A stretch of DNA of 64,000 nt from Trichodesmium sp050015995 (lineage in GTDB: Bacteria; Cyanobacteriota; Cyanobacteriia; Cyanobacteriales; Microcoleaceae), in contig NZ_JBNHEP010000152.1 of NCBI RefSeq assembly GCF_050015995.1, positions 43,416 through 107,415 of the forward strand. The letters are read 5' to 3'. Both the position numbers and the translations under genes were made by a program. Shown here one piece after another: positions 16,429 through 24,625 of the stretch (position 1 is its first letter; each line of letters begins with the position of its first letter). The notes below the pieces were generated by a model that saw only the letters and a program-made list of their open reading frames with translations, was not told the origin of the DNA and ran no database searches.

Positions 16429-17766
16429 TTAACCCCTGTTAGCAAAAAAACTATAAAAAACCGAAGGGTAAATACCCAAATACTTAATCACTAGAAAACT
16501 AAGCCAGACATTCCACATAGCCATCGTCAAGCTAGTAGCGATCGCTGCTCCAATGGAACCAAATATAGGAATTAATACTCCATTCAAAACAATATTACTT
16601 AAAGCAGCATAACCATAAATAAAAACCGCTTTATTTTGATGACCTGTCATAATCAACAAGAAACCCACAGAGCCACATAAAGCATTCACTAACTGTCCTA
16701 AAACCAAAATCTTTAACTGCCAGTGAGCAACAACAAAATCTGACCCAAAAAGCCCCATCACAGGTTGGGCGAAAATAATCAAGATAGCAGCAACAGCTAG
16801 GGAAGACCAGAACATCCAGACAGTTACTTTAGAGACCAGCTTTTGTAACTCCTGGCGATCGCCTTGCACATACAGGGTAGTAAAAACAGGAGCGACTACG
16901 ATATTAACAGTTTGCAAAGAGAAAGCTACCCATTCAGCAGTCTTCACCGCCGCGCTGTAAATCCCCGCCTCTTCAGCTCCAATTACCGAACCCACCATCA
17001 CAATATCTGTTTGATTCAAAATCTCCCTAAATCCCGCTTGTAATAACAAAACTAGGGCGATACTTATCCATTCCCGGTAGTTATAGATGGGAGTAGTCTG
17101 CTCAACTTCTGTATTCAATTTGCCCCACAACAACCACAACTGGAATGATAGGGCGATCGCCAACATTACCATTGCTATTTCGATAGTTGTGATGCTGCGG
17201 AGTGCGTGGTTTCTTTGCCAAAAGAATAATCCTCCTGACAGCAATAATATTGGCCATATTACTAGGGAGGGTGCATAGGCTAAAGTTACATCTTTCATTG
17301 CTCTAGCTGTTTCCAAAAATAATTGGACTAAAGCTTGTAGTGGCACTAACCAAATCCCGATTAGAAGTGGTTTTGCGTAGGCAAAGTTGTGATAATGATT
17401 GAGCAATAAAATTAGACCCGTGGAGACTAAGCACAACAAGATACTATTCAATATGGTCAGTAATAAGCTACCACGGATAATACCGCCCAAACGCCCCCAA
17501 TCTTGCTTAACTCGGTATTCGGAAATTAAGCGCAATACGGTGCGAGGGAAACCCAATCCTGCTGGAATTGCTAAGAGTAATGACCAAGAGATGACATATT
17601 CATAAATTCCGTACTCGGTTTTGCCCATCCATCGGGCTAGAAATACTTTAACTAAGTAGATTAGCAGTAACCCTATTAATTGAATAATCAAGGCTACTTT
17701 AACATCTTTAACTAGAGTGCTGAAATTGAAACTGTCTGAATTTGCTGATAATGAAGTTTGAGTCAT
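16429..17766 (-). CDS. Polysaccharide/lipid flippase (Wzx/MATE-like)
   Basis: 445 residues with about 12 predicted membrane segments and no large soluble domain. The N-terminal motif ARWMGKTEYGIYEYVISWSL, then GFPRTVLRLISEY, is typical of the polysaccharide biosynthesis/oligosaccharide flippase family. It moves lipid-linked sugar repeat units across the inner membrane for surface polysaccharide assembly. wecB elsewhere in the window (57062) would fit the same pathway but is not adjacent. The first 33 codons and the upstream DNA are present in three tandem copies (see 17668-18268). Confidence 0.88.
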   Translation of the reverse strand: MTQTSLSANSDSFNFSTLVKDVKVALIIQLIGLLLIYLVKVFLARWMGKTEYGIYEYVISWSLLLAIPAGLGFPRTVLRLISEYRVKQDWGRLGGIIRGSLLLTILNSILLCLVSTGLILLLNHYHNFAYAKPLLIGIWLVPLQALVQLFLETARAMKDVTLAYAPSLVIWPILLLSGGLFFWQRNHALRSITTIEIAMVMLAIALSFQLWLLWGKLNTEVEQTTPIYNYREWISIALVLLLQAGFREILNQTDIVMVGSVIGAEEAGIYSAAVKTAEWVAFSLQTVNIVVAPVFTTLYVQGDRQELQKLVSKVTVWMFWSSLAVAAILIIFAQPVMGLFGSDFVVAHWQLKILVLGQLVNALCGSVGFLLIMTGHQNKAVFIYGYAALSNIVLNGVLIPIFGSIGAAIATSLTMAMWNVWLSFLVIKYLGIYPSVFYSFFANRG

Positions 17767-17949
17767 AAGATTTTTTCAAGAAGGAAGAAGGAAGAAGGAA
17801 GAAGGAAGAGGGCTTAAATTTCCTAATGGATAACTTTTGACTTTTAACTTTTGAAGTGATGAACAATAACCCTATTAATTGAATAATCAAGGCTACTTTA
17901 ACATCTTTAATTAGAGTACTGAAGTTGAAACTGTCTGAATTTGCTGATA

Positions 17950-18040
17950 CAGGACTTACGCAGGGGCACTATATATAGAGTGCAAAAACTGTAGCAATAT
18001 AGTTTTTAACACTACATACATGGTATCTGCGTAAGTCCTA
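17950..18040. repeat. MITE, ends caggacttacgca, nested in repeat copy 2
   Basis: Inverted ends caggacttacgca and tgcgtaagtccta. The host repeat reads tgctgataatgaag in the other copies and tgctgata-[MITE]-tgataatgaag here, so the insertion site can be fixed to a TA-rich target, and the event is younger than the triplication. Confidence 0.85.
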
Positions 18041-18164
18041 TGATAATGAAGTTTGAGTCATAAGATTTTTTCAAGAAGGAAGAGGGAAGAAGGAAGAAGG
18101 AAGAAGAAAGAGGGCTTAAATTTCCTAATGGATAACTTTTGACTTTTAACTTTTGAAGTGATGA

Positions 18165-18268
18165 ACAATAACCCTATTAATTGAAGAATCAAGGCTACTT
18201 TAACATCTTTAACTAGAGCGCTGAAGTTAAAACTGTCTGAATTTGCTGATAATGAAGTTTGAGTCATA
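18165..18268 (-). pseudogene. Flippase gene 5' fragment (third copy)
   Basis: Encodes MTQTSLSANSDSFNFSALVK and about 15 further residues, matching the start of the complete flippase at 16429-17766, before running into the copied leader DNA in a foreign reading frame. The fragment is a by-product of the tandem triplication and is not expected to make a working protein. Confidence 0.8.
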
Positions 18269-18676
18269 AGTAGGTTGGTGAAAAAATTTACAAGTACGTC
18301 ATTGCGACTGGAACGGAGTGGAAGGAAGCAATCTCCGCCAACTCCTGAGATTGCTTCCTATCGTCGCTGCGGACAACTGTTCAACTGGATTTTATATTAG
18401 ACATATCCGGAAAAGAGGGAACACTTAACTGGAAACACTTAACCCACCCCTATGCTCCCAGGAGGGGAGTAATTGATAATTTCTGGATGATAATTGATTT
18501 GATTTTTAATTTTCACCACATGTCTATTAGATGCTAATTTTATCAGGTAAAAAGCTAGCGAGCAAGATGCTCGCACTAATTCATCTCGCAAATATGCAAC
18601 ACCTGCTTTAGAGTGTTATAAGAAACCGAGTTTAATATGACTTCAGAATTCTGACTTCTGAATTTTGAATTCTAAC
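18269..18676. other. Intergenic region with long hairpin
   Basis: About 410 bp without an accepted gene. A hairpin with perfect 12-bp arms (ggaagcaatctc 18324-18335 and gagattgcttcc 18347-18358) lies within a repeat-like stretch starting gtcattgcgactggaacgga. The remainder is AT-rich and featureless. Confidence 0.6.
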
Positions 18677-19903
18677 TTAACGCCTTGGATCGACAGGTCT
18701 TGCCACTAAAATACCAATGGCACTTTCCACATTCCAAATATATCTTTCTAAATCATAAGCAACCGTTACTTTTCCTGCAGGGGAAGCATGAATAAAACCA
18801 ATATTACCATCAGAATTACGATAAACTAAGCCAGTATGAGTCACATCTAATCCATTAATTTCTGTCGCGACGGCTATAATATCACCTGGTTTTAGCTGAG
18901 AATAAACACTGCTAATTTTATAGTATGGAATGTAGTTAATTTTCAGTTTACTAATACTATCTTCCATACTAACAATACACTGATAGTTCGCATCATTCCT
19001 AGCAATTTGTGGATACTTCAATCTATTTTTACTCATAAAAAATAATTGCTTATTTACCCTTTCACCGCCTAATTCCACACCGATATCTCTAACATTTCCA
19101 CGTCTTTGATTATCAGCAATCCATTCAGAAAAATAATGTAAACGGCTGCAATATCCATCCATTTTACCTTTCCAGTATCGCTGGTTTCTAATATTATTAA
19201 TAAAGGTCAAATAAGAATAATCTTCCATTGCTATTCCCCTAGCCATTGCCAATACAGTTTCCACAAATAATACACAATCAAATCCATCCAAAGTAATAAC
19301 TAAAGACTCTTGATTTGATTTATCTAATAATCCAGCTTTGTAGGGAGTACCAATAAAATAATCAGCGATCGCCTGCATAATTTCTGCCATGGAAAGTTGA
19401 GAAAGATTCTGTTTTATGGCATACTCCATCACTGGTTTAAACTTGGGGTCTTCTTGAATACTATTCGGTGGTATTTTATTAATTCCTTTTTCTCGACGAC
19501 TTTTATTTAAGTGAATATCAATTAATGGTCTTGTGGGAGGTTGAGACGGACCTACTGGGAATTCTTTTAAAACATTTCGCTTTGATAAAGTAGATAATTT
19601 TGAGAAATCATTACCAGATAAATCTAGGGATTTTAAAGTAGTATCGGAAAATTGAATTAGATGCAAATTTAATAATTTTTCCGAAATAGACACTAGGGGA
19701 TTAATTAACTTTTCATCATCAGATTTTATTTTGTCATTATCCCGATCCTTAGCAAGATATTTTGTCTGAATATTGCCATCTTTTTGAGCAGCATTAACCA
19801 GGCTTAAAAAAGACATTGAACTATTTAACACCAGAGGAAAATTTACTGTGTAGAAGCCAGTGACTGCCACTGCTAAAACAGTTAAATCTAATAATTTTCT
19901 CAT
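18677..19903 (-). CDS. DUF1460 family cell-wall amidase (NlpC/P60-like)
   Basis: 408 residues. An N-terminal hydrophobic segment (LLDLTVLAVAVTGFYTVNF) acts as signal or anchor. The C-terminal 280 residues match DUF1460: FIGTPYKAGLLD, the catalytic-type cysteine in DGFDCVLFVETVLAMARG, YWKGKMDGYCSRLHYFSEWI, and the histidine in DVTHTGLVYRNSDGNIGFIH. DUF1460 members are NlpC/P60-fold amidases or peptidases acting on peptidoglycan stem peptides or N-acetylmuramoyl-L-alanine. The residues 40-140 linker is of unknown function. It stands alone on the minus strand. Confidence 0.88.
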   Translation of the reverse strand: MRKLLDLTVLAVAVTGFYTVNFPLVLNSSMSFLSLVNAAQKDGNIQTKYLAKDRDNDKIKSDDEKLINPLVSISEKLLNLHLIQFSDTTLKSLDLSGNDFSKLSTLSKRNVLKEFPVGPSQPPTRPLIDIHLNKSRREKGINKIPPNSIQEDPKFKPVMEYAIKQNLSQLSMAEIMQAIADYFIGTPYKAGLLDKSNQESLVITLDGFDCVLFVETVLAMARGIAMEDYSYLTFINNIRNQRYWKGKMDGYCSRLHYFSEWIADNQRRGNVRDIGVELGGERVNKQLFFMSKNRLKYPQIARNDANYQCIVSMEDSISKLKINYIPYYKISSVYSQLKPGDIIAVATEINGLDVTHTGLVYRNSDGNIGFIHASPAGKVTVAYDLERYIWNVESAIGILVARPVDPRR

Positions 19904-20286
19904 TTTTTTACCAGGAATTTTAGACTACAAATATGTGCAAGTATCGGTTATAGCTGATAGCTGACGGCTAATGGCTAAATGCTTACCAATAGATGATTTT
20001 CAATAATTAATAATTAATAATTAATAATTACCTCTTCTTTTTAATTAGAGGATTGTTTAAAAGATTTTTTTTGTTTTTTTATCTTTAAAAAGAGAGGAGT
20101 TAAACCTTGAATTTTCGGCAATTATAGATGGTTTGATTATCAAATATTCATTATTTATTATTCATTATCAATTAAATTAAGTACAGTTTTAACCATAGGT
20201 AATTATCCATTATCCATTATTAATTATCCATTATTCATTATCCATTATCCATTAATAAAAAGTATGTTATCCTAAACAAGAAGAAA
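19904..20286. other. AT-rich intergenic region with short tandem repeats
   Basis: 383 bp holding the tandem heptamer-like runs aattaataattaataatt (about 20004-20031) and ttatccattattcattatcc (about 20145-20255). It separates the divergent DUF1460 and kinase genes and must contain both promoters; no clear -35/-10 pair could be picked out of the AT background. Confidence 0.6.
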
Positions 20287-21810
20287 TTGGTAATAGTTAC
20301 TGATGTGAAACCTACATTTTTGAACAATCGCTATCGAGTTATACGAGCCATCAGTAGTGGTGGATTTGGGGAAACCTTTTTAGCCCAAGATACCCAAATG
20401 CCTTCTGGTCGCTATTGCGTAATTAAGCAACTTAAAGTAGTTACAAATAATCCTGATATTTACCAAGAGGTACTACAACGCTTTCAACGAGAAGCGGCCA
20501 TTTTGGAAGAATTAGGGGAGACTAATACTCAAATACCTAAATTATATGCTTATTTTAGCGATACAGCAGGTCAATTTTACTTAATACAAGAATGGATAGA
20601 AGGAGAAACCCTGGCAAAAATAGTAGAAACTACAGGTAAAATGACAGATAGTTATGTTCAGAAAATGCTGATTAGTTTACTATCGGTTATTAACTATATA
20701 CATAGCAGAAATATTATTCATCGGGATATTAAGCCGGAAAATATTATTTTGCGTCAAGAAGATGATTTGCCAGTTTTAATAGATTTTGGGGCAGTAAAAG
20801 ATTCTATTACTACAGCAATTAATTCTGAAAAAAATACACCTATTTCTATTATGATTGGCACTCCTGGATATATGGCTTTTGAACAAGCTGCTGGACGACC
20901 TGTTTATGCAAGCGATTTATATAGTTTAGGAATAACAGGAATTTATCTACTCACAGGAAAAGTTCCTCAAGATTTAGAAATGGATTTACAAACTGGAAAG
21001 ATTATTTGGCAGCAACATACTAATAATTTAACTCCTAAATTAGCAGGAATTTTAGATAAGGCAGTTCAACCTAATATTAGCGATCGCTTTGCTACAGCTA
21101 GAGAAATGTTAGAAGCTTTACAGCCTGATTCAATTCAGGTTTTTACTAATGAAACAGAACAGTCATCTCCATCCTTAGTAGTTATCAATAATTCTGACAA
21201 AACAACAACTTTAGATTCACCTGTAGATAAACATTTAGAACTACCTTCAACTCAACTATCTATCAGTCGGAAAAATTGGCATAAAACTCTAGTTATTAGC
21301 AGCGCTATTGGTAGTTGTTTTTTGATTGGTATTTTGCTCAAAAATACCTTAATTAAATTTGCCCAACCACAATTAGAAATACCAACCTTTCCCAAACCAC
21401 CTACCACAGAATTAGTAATATCAATTTCTCAACCACAAGCTAAAAAATTAATCCAGACTTGGTTAAAAGCAAAAAAAGATATATTTGCTCCTCCCTATAA
21501 TCAAAAACTTGCTGCTGAATTGACAACAGGAAAAGTATATGATAAAATCGCTTCTTCAAATGGAGCGATCGCCTGGTTAAAAGAAAACAATGCTTACTAT
21601 CAGTATGGAATTCAAAAAATAGACAGTATTGAATATTTTTCAACCCAAGGAAATCAAGCCACCATTCAACTTAAAGTTACTGAAGAATATCAACTCTTTA
21701 AAAATGATAAATTAGAAACTCAAAGGTCAGGTTCATCCCAATTAACAGTCATCTATAATTTGCAATTTATAGACGGTAAATGGAAAATAGCTAGTTCTAT
21801 AATTCTGTAG
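20287..21810 (+). CDS. Ser/Thr protein kinase with membrane anchor and IMS (ARC6-like) domain
   Basis: 507 residues from TTG 20287; the alternative TTG 20320 gives MNNRYRV and matches the start of the paralogue at 28171. Kinase domain 15-280: glycine loop SSGGFGETF, Lys47 in CVIKQL, catalytic HRDIKPEN (Asp147), DFG 166-168, activation loop GTPGYMAFEQAAG. All catalytic residues are present. A membrane segment is near residues 333-352. The C-terminal domain, residues about 375-507 (PQAKKLIQTWLKAKKDIFAP, then WLKENNAYYQYGIQ and FIDGKWKIASS), is the IMS/DUF4101 domain also found in ARC6, outside the membrane. First gene of the kinase-protease island. Confidence 0.9.
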   Translation: MVIVTDVKPTFLNNRYRVIRAISSGGFGETFLAQDTQMPSGRYCVIKQLKVVTNNPDIYQEVLQRFQREAAILEELGETNTQIPKLYAYFSDTAGQFYLIQEWIEGETLAKIVETTGKMTDSYVQKMLISLLSVINYIHSRNIIHRDIKPENIILRQEDDLPVLIDFGAVKDSITTAINSEKNTPISIMIGTPGYMAFEQAAGRPVYASDLYSLGITGIYLLTGKVPQDLEMDLQTGKIIWQQHTNNLTPKLAGILDKAVQPNISDRFATAREMLEALQPDSIQVFTNETEQSSPSLVVINNSDKTTTLDSPVDKHLELPSTQLSISRKNWHKTLVISSAIGSCFLIGILLKNTLIKFAQPQLEIPTFPKPPTTELVISISQPQAKKLIQTWLKAKKDIFAPPYNQKLAAELTTGKVYDKIASSNGAIAWLKENNAYYQYGIQKIDSIEYFSTQGNQATIQLKVTEEYQLFKNDKLETQRSGSSQLTVIYNLQFIDGKWKIASSIIL

Positions 21811-21832
21811 AAATAATACTATTTTGACTACT

Positions 21833-21853
21833 CCCCGGACTCAAGTCACGGGG
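21833..21853. other. Hairpin after kinase gene
   Basis: ccccggactcaagtcacgggg can pair as ccccg-gact with agtc-a-cgggg around a two-base loop, leaving one bulged base. It lies 22 bp after the kinase stop. There is no T-tract after it, so it may be a processing site or an IS200/IS605-type end hairpin rather than a standard terminator. Confidence 0.45.
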
Positions 21854-22062
21854 ATTCTAATCGGATTAAAATCCGATGAATGCTTACTAAACTTCTGATA
21901 CCAATTCACTTAAAAAATGTCACAAATACAGCGGATTATACCTTGGTGAGGTACACCAATTGTGGGCAAGATGCCTAGAAAGATTTAATTGTTAATATCT
22001 GTACTTCATATACTTGGAATATGCTGTATCTATACAACAAAAAAATCGAATAGACTAATACT

Positions 22063-24402
22063 ATGAATTCAACAACATTATCAATCTCAAACAACTGGTC
22101 TATTTTATCTCTCGAAGCTGTTCTAGCTATAATCATTAATCAACTTCGAGTATTCACAAAATCCTCAGAAAGTATTGGCTTGACTACTAATATTTGGCAC
22201 TCAACTAAGTCTCCGGTTCAAGACAAACCGAAACCTGAAAATAGACGAGAAAGAGGAAGTCGAGGAAATACATCCGAGCAAACAATATCATCCCCAGAAA
22301 GCCCTAAAGAAACTCCTGATTTTTATGCCTTACTTATCGGAATAAACTTTTATTTTCCCCATAAATTAGAAGGTGGTAGCTACAGAAACTTGCGGGGATG
22401 TGTCCGAGATATTAATCATGTTGAAAACTATTTAAAAAATACTTTCAACCTTAGTCCTGACCAAATTATTAAACTGACTGCCACCGCTTCAGATAATCCC
22501 AAACAACCGAAAGAATCAGAGGAATTTTTGCCAACCTATCAGAATATTGTTGCTAAATTTAAAGAGTTAGCAGCTAAAGCAAAACCTCAAGACCGAGTAT
22601 ATATTCATTATTCCGGTCATGGCGGACGAGCAAAAACAATTTTTCCCAATATTAAAGGTATTTCTGGTTTGGATGAAGCGTTAGTTCCTACAGATATTGG
22701 TCAACCAAATTCACAGTATTTACGCGATTTAGAATTTGCAAAATTACTCGAAGAAATGGTCGAAAAAGAGTTAGTTGTTACTCTGGTACTCGATAGTTGT
22801 CATTCCGGTGGTGCAACAAGGGAAATGGAAGATGACCGGGTTCGTGCTGGAGGTTTTATTGATATGACTTCTCGACCTACGGATAGTTTAGTTGAATCTC
22901 TTCAACAATTAGAAGAAAATTGGGAAAAATTAACAGCAAATAGTCGGAATATTACTGTTGCTAATGGTTTGTTACCAGAGCCACAAGATTATACTTTAAT
23001 TGCAGCTTGTCGGGATAATGAATTTGCTTTTGAAGATGTTTTTGAAGGAACAGAACGCAACGGTGCTTTGACTTATTTTATGTTAAAAGCTTTGCAAGAA
23101 TTTGGTACAGAACTTTCTACTGAAGACCTATTTAATCGGATTTCTAATTTTGTTCATAATTGCTTTGAACGACAAACACCGATGTTAATTGGAGAGACAA
23201 AGGGCACTTTTTTTGGCGGTCAATCTGTTGTTAGTAGTCCTACTCCTACAGTAATGGATGTAGATGTTGCTAAAAACCGAATCAAAATTCAAGTTGGTCA
23301 AGCTAATGGTTTTAAAAAAGGAGCAGAATTTGAGATTTTCAAATTTAGGACTAGGAATTTTCAAGACAGCCAAAATAAAGTTGCTACAGTCAAAATTGTT
23401 GAATTAGGAGCATCTGATAGTTGGGCAGAAGTAACAGAATTACACAATATCAGAACCATTAATAATGATTTAAAATCAGGAATGATTGAAATAGGTTCAC
23501 CTGCTGTATTTCTCAGTCCTGGGGTGAAACAAATTCGGAAAGTGGCTATAATTTTGCCAGAAAAGTTACCGGAAATTCCTGGTGTAAATGTGGCGTTATT
23601 GCCTAATGTTATTCCAGCTAAGAAAGAACAAGTTGCAGGTAATCGCTGGATAGAATTTTGTTCGGAAACGGATAAGGATGTAGATTATTTTGTTTCTCTG
23701 AATGCTGCTGGAGAATATTTGGTTTTGGATGCTGAGAAACAGCCTGTTAAAAATATTATTTTTCCGATAAAAGTCGATGAAGCGGAAGCTAGTCAAAAGT
23801 TGATTAATCGCTTAATTCATATTGCTAAATATCAGAGTATTTTGGATTTGGATAATGATGTATTTGCTCCAGATATCAACGGAAAATTAAAGTTGGAATT
23901 GGGTAATAAGTCAAAAAATAGAGATTTTTTACCTTTAGAAACAGACAACAATAATCTTTATGAATTGGAAGAAGAAGAAAATGTTTACCTGAGAATTAGT
24001 AATGAATCTAATCTAACTTTGAATGTTACAGCTTTAATACTTCAGGCAGATTTAAGTATTCTCAGATTCTATCCTCAAGGTAAACCTTATGATGTTGTAG
24101 AACCTGGTCAAACAAGAGAAACTGAAGAGGAAATAAGCATCTCATTGCCAGAAAATTATCAGGAAGGGATAGATGTGATTAAGGTATTTGCAACTATGGA
24201 TGCCACGAATTTTCAAATATTAGAATTACCCGCATTAGACCAATCTCGAAAAGGATTTGGTAATCAACAACCTACTAACGCTTTAGAAGAATTATTAGCA
24301 GCAGTTGTAGATGAAGATTCGCCCCAAAGAAATATGAAGATTAAAACTTCTGCTAGTAAGAAATGGACGACAGAAAAAGTGGAGGTGTTGCTGAGGAAGT
24401 AG
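22063..24402 (+). CDS. Caspase-family cysteine protease (orthocaspase/metacaspase) with DUF4384
   Basis: 779 residues. The p20-like domain runs from residue 87 to about 380: FYALLIGINFYFP, then the His motif YIHYSGHGG (His186) and the Cys motif LVLDSCHSGG (Cys246), a complete dyad. The acidic residues after Cys246 suggest a basic (Arg/Lys) cleavage preference, as in other metacaspases. The C-terminal part has a DUF4384-like beta domain (YLRISNESNLTLNVTALILQ, then RFYPQGKPYDVVEPGQTRE). The first 80 residues are low-complexity. It lies between a kinase and a NACHT gene, all on the plus strand. Confidence 0.92.
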   Translation: MNSTTLSISNNWSILSLEAVLAIIINQLRVFTKSSESIGLTTNIWHSTKSPVQDKPKPENRRERGSRGNTSEQTISSPESPKETPDFYALLIGINFYFPHKLEGGSYRNLRGCVRDINHVENYLKNTFNLSPDQIIKLTATASDNPKQPKESEEFLPTYQNIVAKFKELAAKAKPQDRVYIHYSGHGGRAKTIFPNIKGISGLDEALVPTDIGQPNSQYLRDLEFAKLLEEMVEKELVVTLVLDSCHSGGATREMEDDRVRAGGFIDMTSRPTDSLVESLQQLEENWEKLTANSRNITVANGLLPEPQDYTLIAACRDNEFAFEDVFEGTERNGALTYFMLKALQEFGTELSTEDLFNRISNFVHNCFERQTPMLIGETKGTFFGGQSVVSSPTPTVMDVDVAKNRIKIQVGQANGFKKGAEFEIFKFRTRNFQDSQNKVATVKIVELGASDSWAEVTELHNIRTINNDLKSGMIEIGSPAVFLSPGVKQIRKVAIILPEKLPEIPGVNVALLPNVIPAKKEQVAGNRWIEFCSETDKDVDYFVSLNAAGEYLVLDAEKQPVKNIIFPIKVDEAEASQKLINRLIHIAKYQSILDLDNDVFAPDINGKLKLELGNKSKNRDFLPLETDNNNLYELEEEENVYLRISNESNLTLNVTALILQADLSILRFYPQGKPYDVVEPGQTRETEEEISISLPENYQEGIDVIKVFATMDATNFQILELPALDQSRKGFGNQQPTNALEELLAAVVDEDSPQRNMKIKTSASKKWTTEKVEVLLRK

Positions 24403-24597
24403 TCAGGATACAGGAGTCAGGAGTTAAAAAATGTGTATTTCTGGTAGAAAAACAATCATCTTAATTTAAAATTGTCACATTAATTTAAGGCAGTGGGAGC
24501 ATCTTGCTCCCGTGCCAGGTATTCTTTATTTGCTGTATACCATTACTATGCAGGACTACCAAAACCTCAATTTTCACATTTCATACCAAGCATCTAT

Positions 24598-24624
24598 GAC
24601 TGATAACTGATAACTGATAACTGA
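24598..24624. repeat. Heptamer tandem repeat (actgata) upstream of the NACHT gene
   Basis: Nearly four copies of actgata/ctgataa end one base before the NACHT start codon. It leaves no normal ribosome-binding site. Short tandemly repeated heptamers of this kind are typical of filamentous cyanobacteria. Confidence 0.8.
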
Positions 24625-24625
24625 A

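Larger units (their letters stand above)
17668..18268. repeat. Tandem triplication of the flippase gene 5' end and leader
   Basis: Three copies of a unit of about 199 bp that holds the first ~33 codons of the flippase gene plus about 100 bp upstream: 17668-17866 (joined to the working gene), 17867-18167 (carries a 91-bp MITE) and 18168-18268 (partial). The copies differ by a few substitutions and by the length of a gaaggaa tract. Copies 2 and 3 each keep start codon and leader but no gene body. Confidence 0.88.
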
